Source of the DNA: BQOK01 sp048388525 | GTDB taxonomy: Bacteria > Bacillota > Clostridia > Oscillospirales > Ruminococcaceae | Assembly (NCBI RefSeq): GCF_048388525.1 | Contig: NZ_DBGCTQ010000053.1 | Location: 1 to 64,000, forward strand | Length of the DNA: 64,000 bases | Direction of reading: 5' to 3' | In this document: piece after piece, positions 1-7,686 of the stretch | How positions within the stretch are numbered: position 1 is the first letter of the stretch | Layout of the letters: every line of letters starts with the position of its first letter | Notes under the pieces: model-generated | Seen by the model: only the letters and a program-made list of their open reading frames with translations | The model's database searches: none | Told to the model about the DNA's origin: nothing | Program-made: the position numbers and the translations under genes

Positions 1-252
1 GACAGCCTGCTGTATTGCGTGCCCCGGCGGCTGGACCTTGCGGCAGGCGCACAAAAAGCGGCGCTCTTTTTCCGCACCCGTGCCGAGCGGGGCCGCACCA
101 GGCTGCTGGTAAAGCTGGACGGCCGGGAGGTGCTGCGCAAAACCTACCGGGCCCTGCGCCCGCCCGAGATGGAGCGGGTGGAGCTGGAGGTGGGCGCGCT
201 GGGCGCCGCAGAGGGCAGTGTGCTGGAGATCATGCTGGAGGAGGTGGGCTGA
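1..252 (+). CDS. C-terminal end of a probable FAD/NAD-linked oxidoreductase (partial)
   Basis: The reading frame is open at the left edge and leaves 83 codons before a TGA. The fragment carries no cofactor-binding motif; it looks like a small beta-rich C-terminal domain (short stretch with repeated charged/hydrophobic alternation, ending LEIMLEEVG). The identity rests on context: DUF1667 genes in Firmicutes usually sit directly behind an FAD-dependent oxidoreductase of the glycerol-3-phosphate dehydrogenase/NADH-linked type, and the next gene here is a DUF1667 gene one base downstream. The 3' end also supplies the ribosome binding site (GGAGGAGGTG) of that gene, so the two are translationally linked. 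Without the N-terminal Rossmann region the assignment stays an inference. Confidence 0.45.
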   Translation, partial: DSLLYCVPRRLDLAAGAQKAALFFRTRAERGRTRLLVKLDGREVLRKTYRALRPPEMERVELEVGALGAAEGSVLEIMLEEVG

Positions 253-253
253 C

Positions 254-640
254 ATGCCCGGCGAAGCAGTTGAGAAAGAAATGACCTGCATCGTGTGCCC
301 CAACGGCTGCCGCCTTGCGGTGCGGCGGGCGGGGGAGGAGATCACGGTAAAGGGCAATTTGTGCCCCAAGGGGGTCCAGTTTGCAAGGGACGAGCTGACC
401 CACCCGGTGCGCAGCCTGACCACCACCGTGCGCATTTTGGGGGCGGCGCTGCCGGTGCTGCCGGTGCGCACCGACGGGGAAATCCCCAAGGAAGCGCTGA
501 AGGCGGCCATGGCCGAGCTGGGGCGCGTGAGGGTACAGGCCCCCGTCGCCTGCGGCGACGAGGTGTTGAAGGACCTTGCGGGCACCGGCGTGCGGGTGGT
601 GGCCACCTGCACCCTGGAGCGGGAAGGAGGGAACCCATGA
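254..640 (+). CDS. DUF1667 family protein, probable iron-sulfur subunit of an FAD oxidoreductase
   Basis: A 128-residue protein with an N-terminal CxxC-P-xx-C motif (CIVCPNGC, about residues 13-20) and a further Cys in GNLCPKG at about residue 38, the four-cysteine arrangement typical of DUF1667. Members of this family are encoded with GlpA-type FAD dehydrogenases and NAD/FAD oxidoreductases and probably carry an iron-sulfur centre; the reaction is unproven. The ATG is chosen because GGAGGAGGTG lies 7-8 bases upstream inside the preceding gene. A second ATG nine codons later is possible but lacks as good a site. The stop overlaps the start of the FGGY kinase (ATGA), so the genes form one operon with the flavoprotein upstream. 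Confidence 0.8.
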   Translation: MPGEAVEKEMTCIVCPNGCRLAVRRAGEEITVKGNLCPKGVQFARDELTHPVRSLTTTVRILGAALPVLPVRTDGEIPKEALKAAMAELGRVRVQAPVACGDEVLKDLAGTGVRVVATCTLEREGGNP

Positions 641-2241
641 ACGAACAGAGCGGGGGGGCGCTGGTGCTCACCTTTGACCTGGGCACCCAGAGCGCCCGCG
701 CCATGCTGGTGGACCCGGCGGGCAACATTCTGTACAAGGCGCAGCGGCGGTACGAAACGCCGTATGTTTCGCCCCAGCCGGACTGGGCCGAGCAGGACCC
801 GGACTTTTACTGGCGGGAGCTGTGTGCAGTGAGCCGGGAGCTGAAGGAAAAGGCCGGCCCGGACTGGGCGCGGGCCATTGCCGTGACCCTGACCTGCATC
901 CGCGATACCTGCGTGTGCGTGGATATAGACGGCAAGCCGCTGCGCCCCGCCATCCTGTGGCTGGATAAGCGGGAGGCCCACGGCCTGCCCCGCATCCCCG
1001 CCGCCGGCAAAGCGGCCTTTGCGGCCATTGGCATGTACGAATCGGTGAAATTGCAGCGGCGCATGTCCGCCTGCAACTGGATCAAGGTGAACCAGCCGGA
1101 GATCTGGAAAAAGACGCACAAATTTTTAATGCTGTCGGCTTATTTGAACTACCGCCTCACCGGCCATTATGTGGACAGCTGCGCCAACCTGATCGGCCAC
1201 ATCCCCTTTGACAGCAAGGAGCGCCGCTGGATGCGCATGAGCGATCTCCGCCGCTGCATTTTTGAGGTGGAGCCGGAAAAGCTGTACAGCGTTGTGGAGC
1301 CGGGCGAACGGATCGGCTTTGTGCACCGGTGGGCGGGGGAGCAGACCGGCATCCCCGAGGGCATGGAGCTGATTGCCACCGGTTCGGACAAGGGGTGCGA
1401 AACGCTGGGCCTTTCGTGCACAGGGCCGGACAAGGCGGCGCTGAGCTTTGGCACCACCGCCACCGTGCAGGTGACCACACAAAGCTACATGGAGCCGCTT
1501 CCCTTCATCCCCGCCTACCCGGCGGTGCTGAAAGGGGCCTACAACCCGGAGGTGCAGATCTACCGGGGATACTGGCTGGTATCCTGGTTCAAGCGGGAGT
1601 TCGCAGCCAAGGAGATGGCCGAGGCCCGGCAGAAGGGGGTGAGCGCCGAGCAGCTGCTGAACCGGCGGCTGGCCGAGGTGCCGCCCGGCTGCGAGGGGCT
1701 TTTGTTCCAGCCCTATTTTACCCCCGGCATCGCCATGCCCACCGCCCGCGGGTCGATCGTGGGGTTTTCGGACCGGCACACCCGCATCCATTTGTACCGG
1801 GCCATCATCGAGGGGGTGAACTACGCGCTGCTGGACGGCCTGCGCACCCTGGAAAAGCGGGGCGGCTTTGCGGTGCGGGAGCTGTATGCGGCGGGCGGCG
1901 GCGCCCAGAGCGACGAGATCTGCCAGATCACCGCAAACATGTTCGGCCTGCCGGTGCACCGCATCCAGACCCACGAGGCCAGCGGCCTGGGCAGCAGCAT
2001 GGTGGCCTTTGCCGCCAAGGGCGTGTACCCGGACATGCAGGCCGCGGCGCAGGCCATGGTGCGTGTGAAGGACCGGTTTGAGCCGGAAGCTGCCCAGCAC
2101 CGGCTGTACGAGGCGCTGTATGCCCAGGTGTTCCAGAAGGTGTTCCCGCGCCTTTTGCCCCTGTACAAAAAAGAGCAGGCGGTGGAGGAGCAGTTCGCCG
2201 CCCCGGCCGCTGAACAGCCGCAGCCGGCCACGGTGCCGTGA
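637..2241 (+). CDS. FGGY-family carbohydrate kinase
   Basis: A 534-residue sugar or polyol kinase. The N-terminal phosphate-binding segment LTFDLGTQSARAML (about residues 9-22) is the FGGY/actin-fold motif; the second half carries ATGSDKGCETLG, where Asp251 takes the place of the usual catalytic base, and a GGGAQSDEICQI ATP-binding segment near residue 420. Family members phosphorylate xylulose, ribulose, glycerol, erythritol and similar compounds; the specificity cannot be read from the sequence. The true start is the ATG in the ATGA overlap with DUF1667, preceded by GGAAGGAGGG. The partner genes (FAD oxidoreductase, DUF1667, flavoprotein oxidase) suggest oxidation-reduction around a phosphorylated polyol or ketose. 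About 50 bases separate it from the next gene. Confidence 0.85.
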   Translation: MNEQSGGALVLTFDLGTQSARAMLVDPAGNILYKAQRRYETPYVSPQPDWAEQDPDFYWRELCAVSRELKEKAGPDWARAIAVTLTCIRDTCVCVDIDGKPLRPAILWLDKREAHGLPRIPAAGKAAFAAIGMYESVKLQRRMSACNWIKVNQPEIWKKTHKFLMLSAYLNYRLTGHYVDSCANLIGHIPFDSKERRWMRMSDLRRCIFEVEPEKLYSVVEPGERIGFVHRWAGEQTGIPEGMELIATGSDKGCETLGLSCTGPDKAALSFGTTATVQVTTQSYMEPLPFIPAYPAVLKGAYNPEVQIYRGYWLVSWFKREFAAKEMAEARQKGVSAEQLLNRRLAEVPPGCEGLLFQPYFTPGIAMPTARGSIVGFSDRHTRIHLYRAIIEGVNYALLDGLRTLEKRGGFAVRELYAAGGGAQSDEICQITANMFGLPVHRIQTHEASGLGSSMVAFAAKGVYPDMQAAAQAMVRVKDRFEPEAAQHRLYEALYAQVFQKVFPRLLPLYKKEQAVEEQFAAPAAEQPQPATVP

Positions 2242-2292
2242 AACCCTGCCGCGCTTTTTGGGCGCGCTGTATAAAAGGAGAGATGCAAAGCC

Positions 2293-4056
2293 ATGTCAAA
2301 ACCATACCGCGATTTTGAACCCAACTGGTTCCGGGGCGATTATTCGCCCAAAAGCTACCGCTCCATCTTTAAGTGGGGCGGCCCGGACCAGATCAAGCCC
2401 CCCAAAGAGACCCTGTATAAGATGATCAAGGAAACCTTCGGCCTGACCGACGCGGATTTTGACCACTACACCGAGGATCTGGGCCTGGACGAGGTGCAGT
2501 TCGACGCGCCCATTGCCCTGAGCGAAGCGCAGCTGGACGCGCTGCGGGCCATTGTGGGGCCGGAGTACCTGCGCACCGACGATTACGCCCGCCTCTCGGT
2601 TGCATACGGCAAAACCATGTACGACATTTTGCGGCTGCGGGGCAAAATTGTGGAGAACATCCCGGACGCGGTGCTGTACCCGGACACAAAGGAGCAGATC
2701 GAACAGATCGTTGCCTACTGCCAGCAGGAAAAAATCCCCGTGTATGTGTACGGCGGCGGATCGTCGGTGACGCGGGGCGTGGAGTGCATGAAGGGCGGCG
2801 TTTCGCTGGACATGCGCCTGCGCTTCAACAAGGTGGTGGCCTTCAACGAGGTGGACCAGACCATCACGGTGGAGGCGGGCATGAGCGGGCCCAAGCTGGA
2901 GAAAACGCTGAACGACGCGGTGCGGCTTTTCGGCGCAAAGCGGGCCTATACCTGCGGGCACTTCCCCCAGAGCTTCGAATATTCCTCGGTGGGGGGCTGG
3001 GTGGTGACCCGGGGTGCGGGGCAGAACAGCACCTATTACGGCTGCATCAGCGACATTGTGCTGGCGCAGGAGTACGCCACCCCCATTGGCACCATCCGCA
3101 CCGACACCTACCCCCGCAAGGCCACCGGGCCGGACCTGGGGCAGATCATGATGGGCGGCGAGGGCGCGTTCGGGGTGCTGACCCACGTGACCCTGAAGAT
3201 TTTCCGCCACACCCCCGAGACCATCCGGCGCTTTTCGTTTATGTTCCGGGACTGGGAGACCGCCCAGGCGGCCGCGCGGGAGATGATGCAGTGCGAGGCG
3301 GGGCACCCCTCGGTGTTCCGGCTTTCGGACCCGGAGGAGACCGGCATCATGCTGCGGCTTTACGGGGTGGATGAAACGCCGCTGATGAAGCTGTTCAAGC
3401 TGCGGGGCTTTAAGGAAGGGGAGATGTGCCTCTACCTGGGCTTTACCAACGGCGAAAAGGGCTTTTCCAAAAACTGCGCAAGGGTGATGCACCGGGTGGC
3501 CAAACAGTTCGGCGGCATGAGCCTGACCGGCTATGTGACCAAGGGCTGGGAAAAGGGCCGGTTCAGCGACCCCTTCATGCGGGACACCATCCAGGATTTT
3601 GGCCTGGTGACCGATACCATGGAGTGCAGCGTGAACTGGAGCAACATGGCCCGGGTGCACAGGGAGGTGCGGGCCTACTGCAAAAGCCGGCCCAATACCA
3701 TCTGCATGACCCACATGAGCCATGTGTACCCCCAGGGGGCGAACCTGTACTGGATCTTTATTGCAAAAATGAGCGACCCCGAGGAGTACCGCGCCTACCA
3801 CGCGGGCATTCTGGACGCGATCCAGCGCTCGGGCGCCTCCATGAGCCACCACCACGGTATCGGCAAGATGTTCGGGCCCTGGCTGGAGGGCAGCGTGGGG
3901 CACCGGGAATACGACGTAATCCGGGCGCTGAAACGGCACTTTGACCCAGATAACATCATGAACCCGGGCGGCACCCTGGGCCTGGACCTGCCCGAGGAGC
4001 AAAAGCGCTGTCTGCGGCCGGACATCCCGCCCCTGGCGCGGGAGGGCAAGGAATAA
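2293..4056 (+). CDS. FAD-binding oxidase/dehydrogenase of the VAO fold, alkyl-DHAP synthase-like
   Basis: A 587-residue flavoprotein of the vanillyl-alcohol-oxidase fold. The FAD pyrophosphate loop is YVYGGGSSVTRG (about residues 152-163), the second FAD region contains SSVGGWVVTRGAGQ, and the C-terminal cap has the histidine-rich MSHHHGIGKMFGPW (about residues 516-529), a hallmark of alkyldihydroxyacetonephosphate synthases. In bacteria such proteins are usually dehydrogenases of hydroxy acids or sugar phosphates, and true ether-lipid synthesis is only one option. It is cytoplasmic. AGGAGAG lies about 10 bases before the ATG. It is the last gene of the operon, followed at once by a strong terminator. 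The neighbouring FGGY kinase argues for a phosphorylated sugar/polyol substrate rather than a lipid, but this is inference. Confidence 0.8.
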   Translation: MSKPYRDFEPNWFRGDYSPKSYRSIFKWGGPDQIKPPKETLYKMIKETFGLTDADFDHYTEDLGLDEVQFDAPIALSEAQLDALRAIVGPEYLRTDDYARLSVAYGKTMYDILRLRGKIVENIPDAVLYPDTKEQIEQIVAYCQQEKIPVYVYGGGSSVTRGVECMKGGVSLDMRLRFNKVVAFNEVDQTITVEAGMSGPKLEKTLNDAVRLFGAKRAYTCGHFPQSFEYSSVGGWVVTRGAGQNSTYYGCISDIVLAQEYATPIGTIRTDTYPRKATGPDLGQIMMGGEGAFGVLTHVTLKIFRHTPETIRRFSFMFRDWETAQAAAREMMQCEAGHPSVFRLSDPEETGIMLRLYGVDETPLMKLFKLRGFKEGEMCLYLGFTNGEKGFSKNCARVMHRVAKQFGGMSLTGYVTKGWEKGRFSDPFMRDTIQDFGLVTDTMECSVNWSNMARVHREVRAYCKSRPNTICMTHMSHVYPQGANLYWIFIAKMSDPEEYRAYHAGILDAIQRSGASMSHHHGIGKMFGPWLEGSVGHREYDVIRALKRHFDPDNIMNPGGTLGLDLPEEQKRCLRPDIPPLAREGKE

Positions 4057-4061
4057 AAGAA

Positions 4062-4110
4062 CACCGGGCGGCCCCCGCATAAAAGCAGGGGCCGCCCGGT
4101 GCATTTTGTT
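4062..4110. terminator. Bidirectional terminator between convergent operons
   Basis: Perfect 14-base stem CACCGGGCGGCCCC / GGGGCCGCCCGGTG with a 12-base loop, followed on the plus strand by CATTTTGTT and preceded by AAAAGAA, which serves as a short U-tract on the minus strand. It ends the FGGY/flavoprotein operon and the DUF5107 gene. Confidence 0.85.
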
Positions 4111-4115
4111 AAAGG

Positions 4116-6128
4116 TCACGCGCCGAACATGCGGAAATCCAGTTCCCGGGGCAGGGGCAGGTTGTAATCGACGGCCGCGGGGGTGAAGGGCACGCCCTTT
4201 TGCCGGCAGGCAAGGCGGGCCTGGTGCTCGAACCACACGTTCGCAAGCCCCAGCGCCCCCTCGCGGATGCAGGCGTATTCCCGGGTGAAGCAGTCCTCCA
4301 CAAAGGCGTCCTGGCCCAGGGCAACCGCCGCCTGGGCCGCGGTGAGGCGCCCGGTCTCGGTCTGATGGTGTGAGGGCAGTGCCTGCCAGAGCTGCCAGGC
4401 CTCCTGCAGCCGGCCTGCCCGGACCAGGGCGTTCAGGGCCTGCTCGGAAAAGCTGGGATCCAGGCGGTCGCCCTCCAGCCGGTGGGCCAGAACAAAGCAG
4501 TCGGCGGCGAGCGGCCAGTCTTCCCGGCGGGCCGCCAGCAGGCCCAGGGCGTGGGCCGCCCAGGGGCTGCCCTGCCGTGCCAGCTGCTCAAAGAAGGGCA
4601 GAGCCTCGCTCTCGCGGCCGTTTTCGGCCAGAGCCACCGCGCACTGGAATTTTGCCTGCCCGGCGGCGCCGGGGCGGGCCGCCAGCTCTTCCAAAAGGGG
4701 CAGCCAGGCGGGGGCGGTCATATAGGGCAGGGGGCGCTCGGTTTCCGGCAGCATTTCGCCGGCCAGCGCCGCGGCCCAGGGGGCGAGTTCGCTGCCCGCC
4801 CGGGGTGCGGGGAAAGCGAGGTGCGGCGCAAAATCCGGCTGGCCCGCCGCCTGGCGGCGCAGCCGCTCCAGGCCGCCCCGCTCATCGCCCGCACAGAGCA
4901 GCCCGCCGCCGGGCAGAAGGGCTTTTTCGGCATAAAGGGCGGCCAGCGCGTTCACCCGGGCCGCGGGCAGCAGCGCTTCCACAGCCGCCTCCACCCCGGG
5001 CAGGGCTTCGTTCCATTCCCCGGCCACCGCGGCGGCCGGGGCGGTGAAGGCGCCGAACAGCTGCACAAACTGCACCACGCCCCGCCCGGCGATGCGGGCG
5101 GTGTGGAGCTGGCTGGGGGCCAGGCCCGCCTGGATCTCGATGTAATCGCCCCGGCCGGGCTGGGCCAGATAGTCGCACCAGTGCCGCCCGCCCTGGCTTG
5201 CGCCCCAGCAGAACATCTTGCGGGCGAAGAGGGGCTGGGTGGAGCGCTCGAACAGGCCCCGGCCATCCGATTCGGCGCAGACCTCCCAGGGGGCGGGGTC
5301 GGTGCGGCCATTCTGGAAAAAGTATTCCACCGAGCGGGGGATGCGGGCGGGAAAGCTCACATCCACCCCGGGCAGGTTGGGCTGGAAGGGCATGCGGCAA
5401 ATGCCGAAGCCCGGCTGCAGGTTTTCCGGCGAAGGGGTGAGCTGATACAGAACTTCGGCTGTGCCGGAAAACACCCGGGTGCCGCCGGTCAGGGGCATGG
5501 CGGTGTTGGTCCACCAGTAAAGAGGCGATTCCCCGGGGAGGGTGTTCTCGATGCGCACCTGCACTGCCAGCTGGGCCGCGCCGTCCGGCAGATGGAAGTC
5601 CAGCTGGAGCACCTGGCCCTCGATGGCCTCGTACTGGTACATGCGCAGGAACTCCTCGCCGTCCGGGGCGCTGACCCGGCAGCAATACAGGGGGGCGCAG
5701 GTGAACACGTGGTGGCCGGTGTGGCCCAGGTTCCACTCGATCCCGCCCGAGAACCAGGCGCCCCGGATGGCCAGGTTCGCAATGCGCAGCGCGGGGTTGC
5801 GGAACAGCAGCTCCCGCCCCTCGGCCTTGCTGTAAAGCGACCACAGCCGCCCGCCGAGGCCGGGCAGAAGCACCGCTTTCAGGTGGTCGTTTTCCAGCAC
5901 CGCGGCTTCCACCGTGACAGGCGCGTCGCTGCGGGTGTACCGGTCCTGCATGCGGTAGGGTAGGCAGCGGGCGCCGCACCCCGCGCCGTAGCCTGTGAGC
6001 TCGGCGGGGCGCAGGGTGCCATCCTGCGGAACGGCCATGTCGCGCCGGGGGGCGCAGAATACGGGCTGGGGGCTCTCCGGGCCGGGCAGCGAGCCCGGAA
6101 GGGTCAATTTGTCCATATAGATACGCAT
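4116..6128 (-). CDS. DUF5107 domain protein with C-terminal helical repeat
   Basis: A 670-residue cytoplasmic protein (no signal peptide). The N-terminal 300 residues form a galactose-mutarotase-like beta-sandwich of the DUF5107 type; recognisable segments are VLPGLGGRLWSLY, RGAWFSGGIEWNLGHTGHH and YWWTNTAMPLTGGTRVF. The C-terminal half (about residues 380-640) is helical and tetratricopeptide-like, as in longer DUF5107 proteins of about 1000 residues, so this is a short form. Function is not established; the family is common in carbohydrate loci of gut Firmicutes and Bacteroidetes and probably binds or acts on sugars. The ATG has AGAGGAG 8 bases upstream. It is divergent from galK, with its own promoter (TTGCGG-N17-TATAAT). 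Confidence 0.75.
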   Translation of the reverse strand: MRIYMDKLTLPGSLPGPESPQPVFCAPRRDMAVPQDGTLRPAELTGYGAGCGARCLPYRMQDRYTRSDAPVTVEAAVLENDHLKAVLLPGLGGRLWSLYSKAEGRELLFRNPALRIANLAIRGAWFSGGIEWNLGHTGHHVFTCAPLYCCRVSAPDGEEFLRMYQYEAIEGQVLQLDFHLPDGAAQLAVQVRIENTLPGESPLYWWTNTAMPLTGGTRVFSGTAEVLYQLTPSPENLQPGFGICRMPFQPNLPGVDVSFPARIPRSVEYFFQNGRTDPAPWEVCAESDGRGLFERSTQPLFARKMFCWGASQGGRHWCDYLAQPGRGDYIEIQAGLAPSQLHTARIAGRGVVQFVQLFGAFTAPAAAVAGEWNEALPGVEAAVEALLPAARVNALAALYAEKALLPGGGLLCAGDERGGLERLRRQAAGQPDFAPHLAFPAPRAGSELAPWAAALAGEMLPETERPLPYMTAPAWLPLLEELAARPGAAGQAKFQCAVALAENGRESEALPFFEQLARQGSPWAAHALGLLAARREDWPLAADCFVLAHRLEGDRLDPSFSEQALNALVRAGRLQEAWQLWQALPSHHQTETGRLTAAQAAVALGQDAFVEDCFTREYACIREGALGLANVWFEHQARLACRQKGVPFTPAAVDYNLPLPRELDFRMFGA

Positions 6129-6176
6129 ACGTTGCTCCTCTGCGCGGAACAGGGCCGCGCTGTTTTGTCAAGCACC

Positions 6177-6205
6177 ATTATACAGCGGCCGGGGCAGGTC
6201 CGCAA
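6177..6205 (-). promoter_or_regulatory. Promoter of the DUF5107 gene
   Basis: On the minus strand TTGCGG, a 17-base spacer and TATAAT, about 48 bases before the ATG. The -10 is followed by GGTG, as in the divergent galK promoter. Confidence 0.65.
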
Positions 6206-6263
6206 TCCCTGCCGCTGGTGAGATATTGCGCGTTTTATCCAGCCGAAAAGCAACAAACAGACA

Positions 6264-6292
6264 ACGAAACCCACCGATCTTTGTGCTATAAT
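6264..6292 (+). promoter_or_regulatory. galK promoter with extended -10
   Basis: TGCTATAAT forms an extended -10 element (TG at 6284-6285, TATAAT at 6287-6292). No convincing -35 box lies 17 bases upstream (ACGAAA), which fits an extended -10 promoter. No operator palindrome was recognised in the 246-base divergent region. Confidence 0.6.
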
Positions 6293-6374
6293 GGTGGCAG
6301 AAGAGCCCGCCGGAACCACCGGGGGCCCACAAGGCCCGGCCCGGCCGGGCAGCGTTGTAAGGAGGAACACCACC

Positions 6375-7670
6375 ATGCGTACCATCCAAGAGCTCAAACA
6401 GGCGGTGGAGGCGGGCCGCTTTGACGCCGCTTTCACCGCGCTTTATGGCTGCGCGGGCATTCCGCTGGCCGCCTGCCGCGCCCGGTATGCCGCCCTGGGG
6501 GCCGGCTTCGCCGCCGCCTTTGGCGAGGGGGAGCGGGCCTACGCCTTTTTCTCGGCCCCCGGCCGCACCGAGCTGGGCGGCAACCACACCGACCACCAGC
6601 GGGGCAGGGTGCTTGCGGCCAGCGTGAACCTGGACGTGATCGCCCTGGCCGCGCCCAACGGCACCGATACCGTGAGGGTATTGTCTGAGGGGTACCCCAT
6701 GGACGTGGTGGAGCTTTCCTGCCTGGAGCCTGCGGAGGGCGAGGCCAACCACTCGGCGGCGCTGGTGCGGGGCGTGTGCGCGCGCTTTGCACAGCTGGGC
6801 TGCAAGGTGCGGGGCTTTGACGCCTACACGGTTTCGAATGTGCTGAAGGGCAGCGGGCTTTCGTCTTCCGCGGCCTTTGAGGTGCTGCTGGGCAACATTG
6901 TAAACGGGCTGTTCGGCGGCGGCCAGGACGCGGTGGAAATTGCCAAAACCGGCCAATACGCCGAAAATGTTTTTTTTAAAAAGCCCAGCGGCCTGCTGGA
7001 CCAGATGGCCAGCTCGGTGGGCGGGGTGGTGGCCATTGATTTTGCCGACCCGGCCGCGCCCCGGGTGCGGCCCATCGGCTTGGATCTGGCGGCCCAGGGG
7101 TACGCACTGTGCGTGATCGACACCGGCGCGGACCATGCCGATCTGACGGGCGAATACGCCGCCGTGCCCGCCGAGATGGGCGCTGTGGCGGCCGCCTGCG
7201 GCGGCCAGGTGCTGCGCCAGGTGCCGGAGGAAGTGTTTTATGAAAAGCTGCCCGGGCTGCGCCGGACCCTGGGCGACCGGGCCGTGCTGCGGGCCGTGCA
7301 CTTTTATGCCGACGACGCCCGCGCGGCGGCCGAGGCCGAGGCCCTGGAGGCGGGCGATTTTGCGCACTTTTTGCAGCTGGTGAAGGAGAGCGGTGCCTCC
7401 TCGTTCATGTATTTGCAGAATGTGGCCTGCCATTCCAAGCCCCCCGAGGAGCAGCCGGTTGCCGCGGCCCTGGCCCTGGCGGAGCACCTTTTAGGCGGTG
7501 AGGGCGCGTTCCGGGTGCACGGCGGCGGCTTCGCGGGGACCATTCAGGCCTTCGTGCCGCTGCACAGGCTGGATGCGTTCCGAGCGGGCATGGAGGCAGC
7601 CCTGGGCGAGGGGATGTGCCACGTGCTGGCCATTCGCCCGGTGGGCGGCGCATGCCTGGCCGAAGAATAA
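6375..7670 (+). CDS. galK: Galactokinase
   Basis: A 431-residue GHMP kinase that phosphorylates alpha-D-galactose at C1 with ATP, first step of the Leloir pathway in the cytoplasm. The galactokinase signature reads GRTELGGNHTDHQRG (about residues 60-74), the ATP loop KGSGLSSSAAFEV lies near residue 157, and the third GHMP motif VHGGGFAGTIQAF near residue 381. The signature has GGNHTDHQ in place of the more common IGEHTDY, a variant seen in a Firmicute branch of galactokinases. The ATG is preceded by AAGGAGG. The gene heads galK-galT-galM with short gaps of 16 and 31 bases. LacZ encoded near 46.7-49.7 kb would supply galactose. Confidence 0.93.
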   Translation: MRTIQELKQAVEAGRFDAAFTALYGCAGIPLAACRARYAALGAGFAAAFGEGERAYAFFSAPGRTELGGNHTDHQRGRVLAASVNLDVIALAAPNGTDTVRVLSEGYPMDVVELSCLEPAEGEANHSAALVRGVCARFAQLGCKVRGFDAYTVSNVLKGSGLSSSAAFEVLLGNIVNGLFGGGQDAVEIAKTGQYAENVFFKKPSGLLDQMASSVGGVVAIDFADPAAPRVRPIGLDLAAQGYALCVIDTGADHADLTGEYAAVPAEMGAVAAACGGQVLRQVPEEVFYEKLPGLRRTLGDRAVLRAVHFYADDARAAAEAEALEAGDFAHFLQLVKESGASSFMYLQNVACHSKPPEEQPVAAALALAEHLLGGEGAFRVHGGGFAGTIQAFVPLHRLDAFRAGMEAALGEGMCHVLAIRPVGGACLAEE

Positions 7671-7686
7671 AGAAGGGGGAAAAAGC

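Noticed and set aside
2296..4236. Minus-strand open frame of 646 codons opposite the FAD oxidase gene
   Set aside because: Shadow frame; crosses the bidirectional terminator at 4062-4110 and lacks any family motif.
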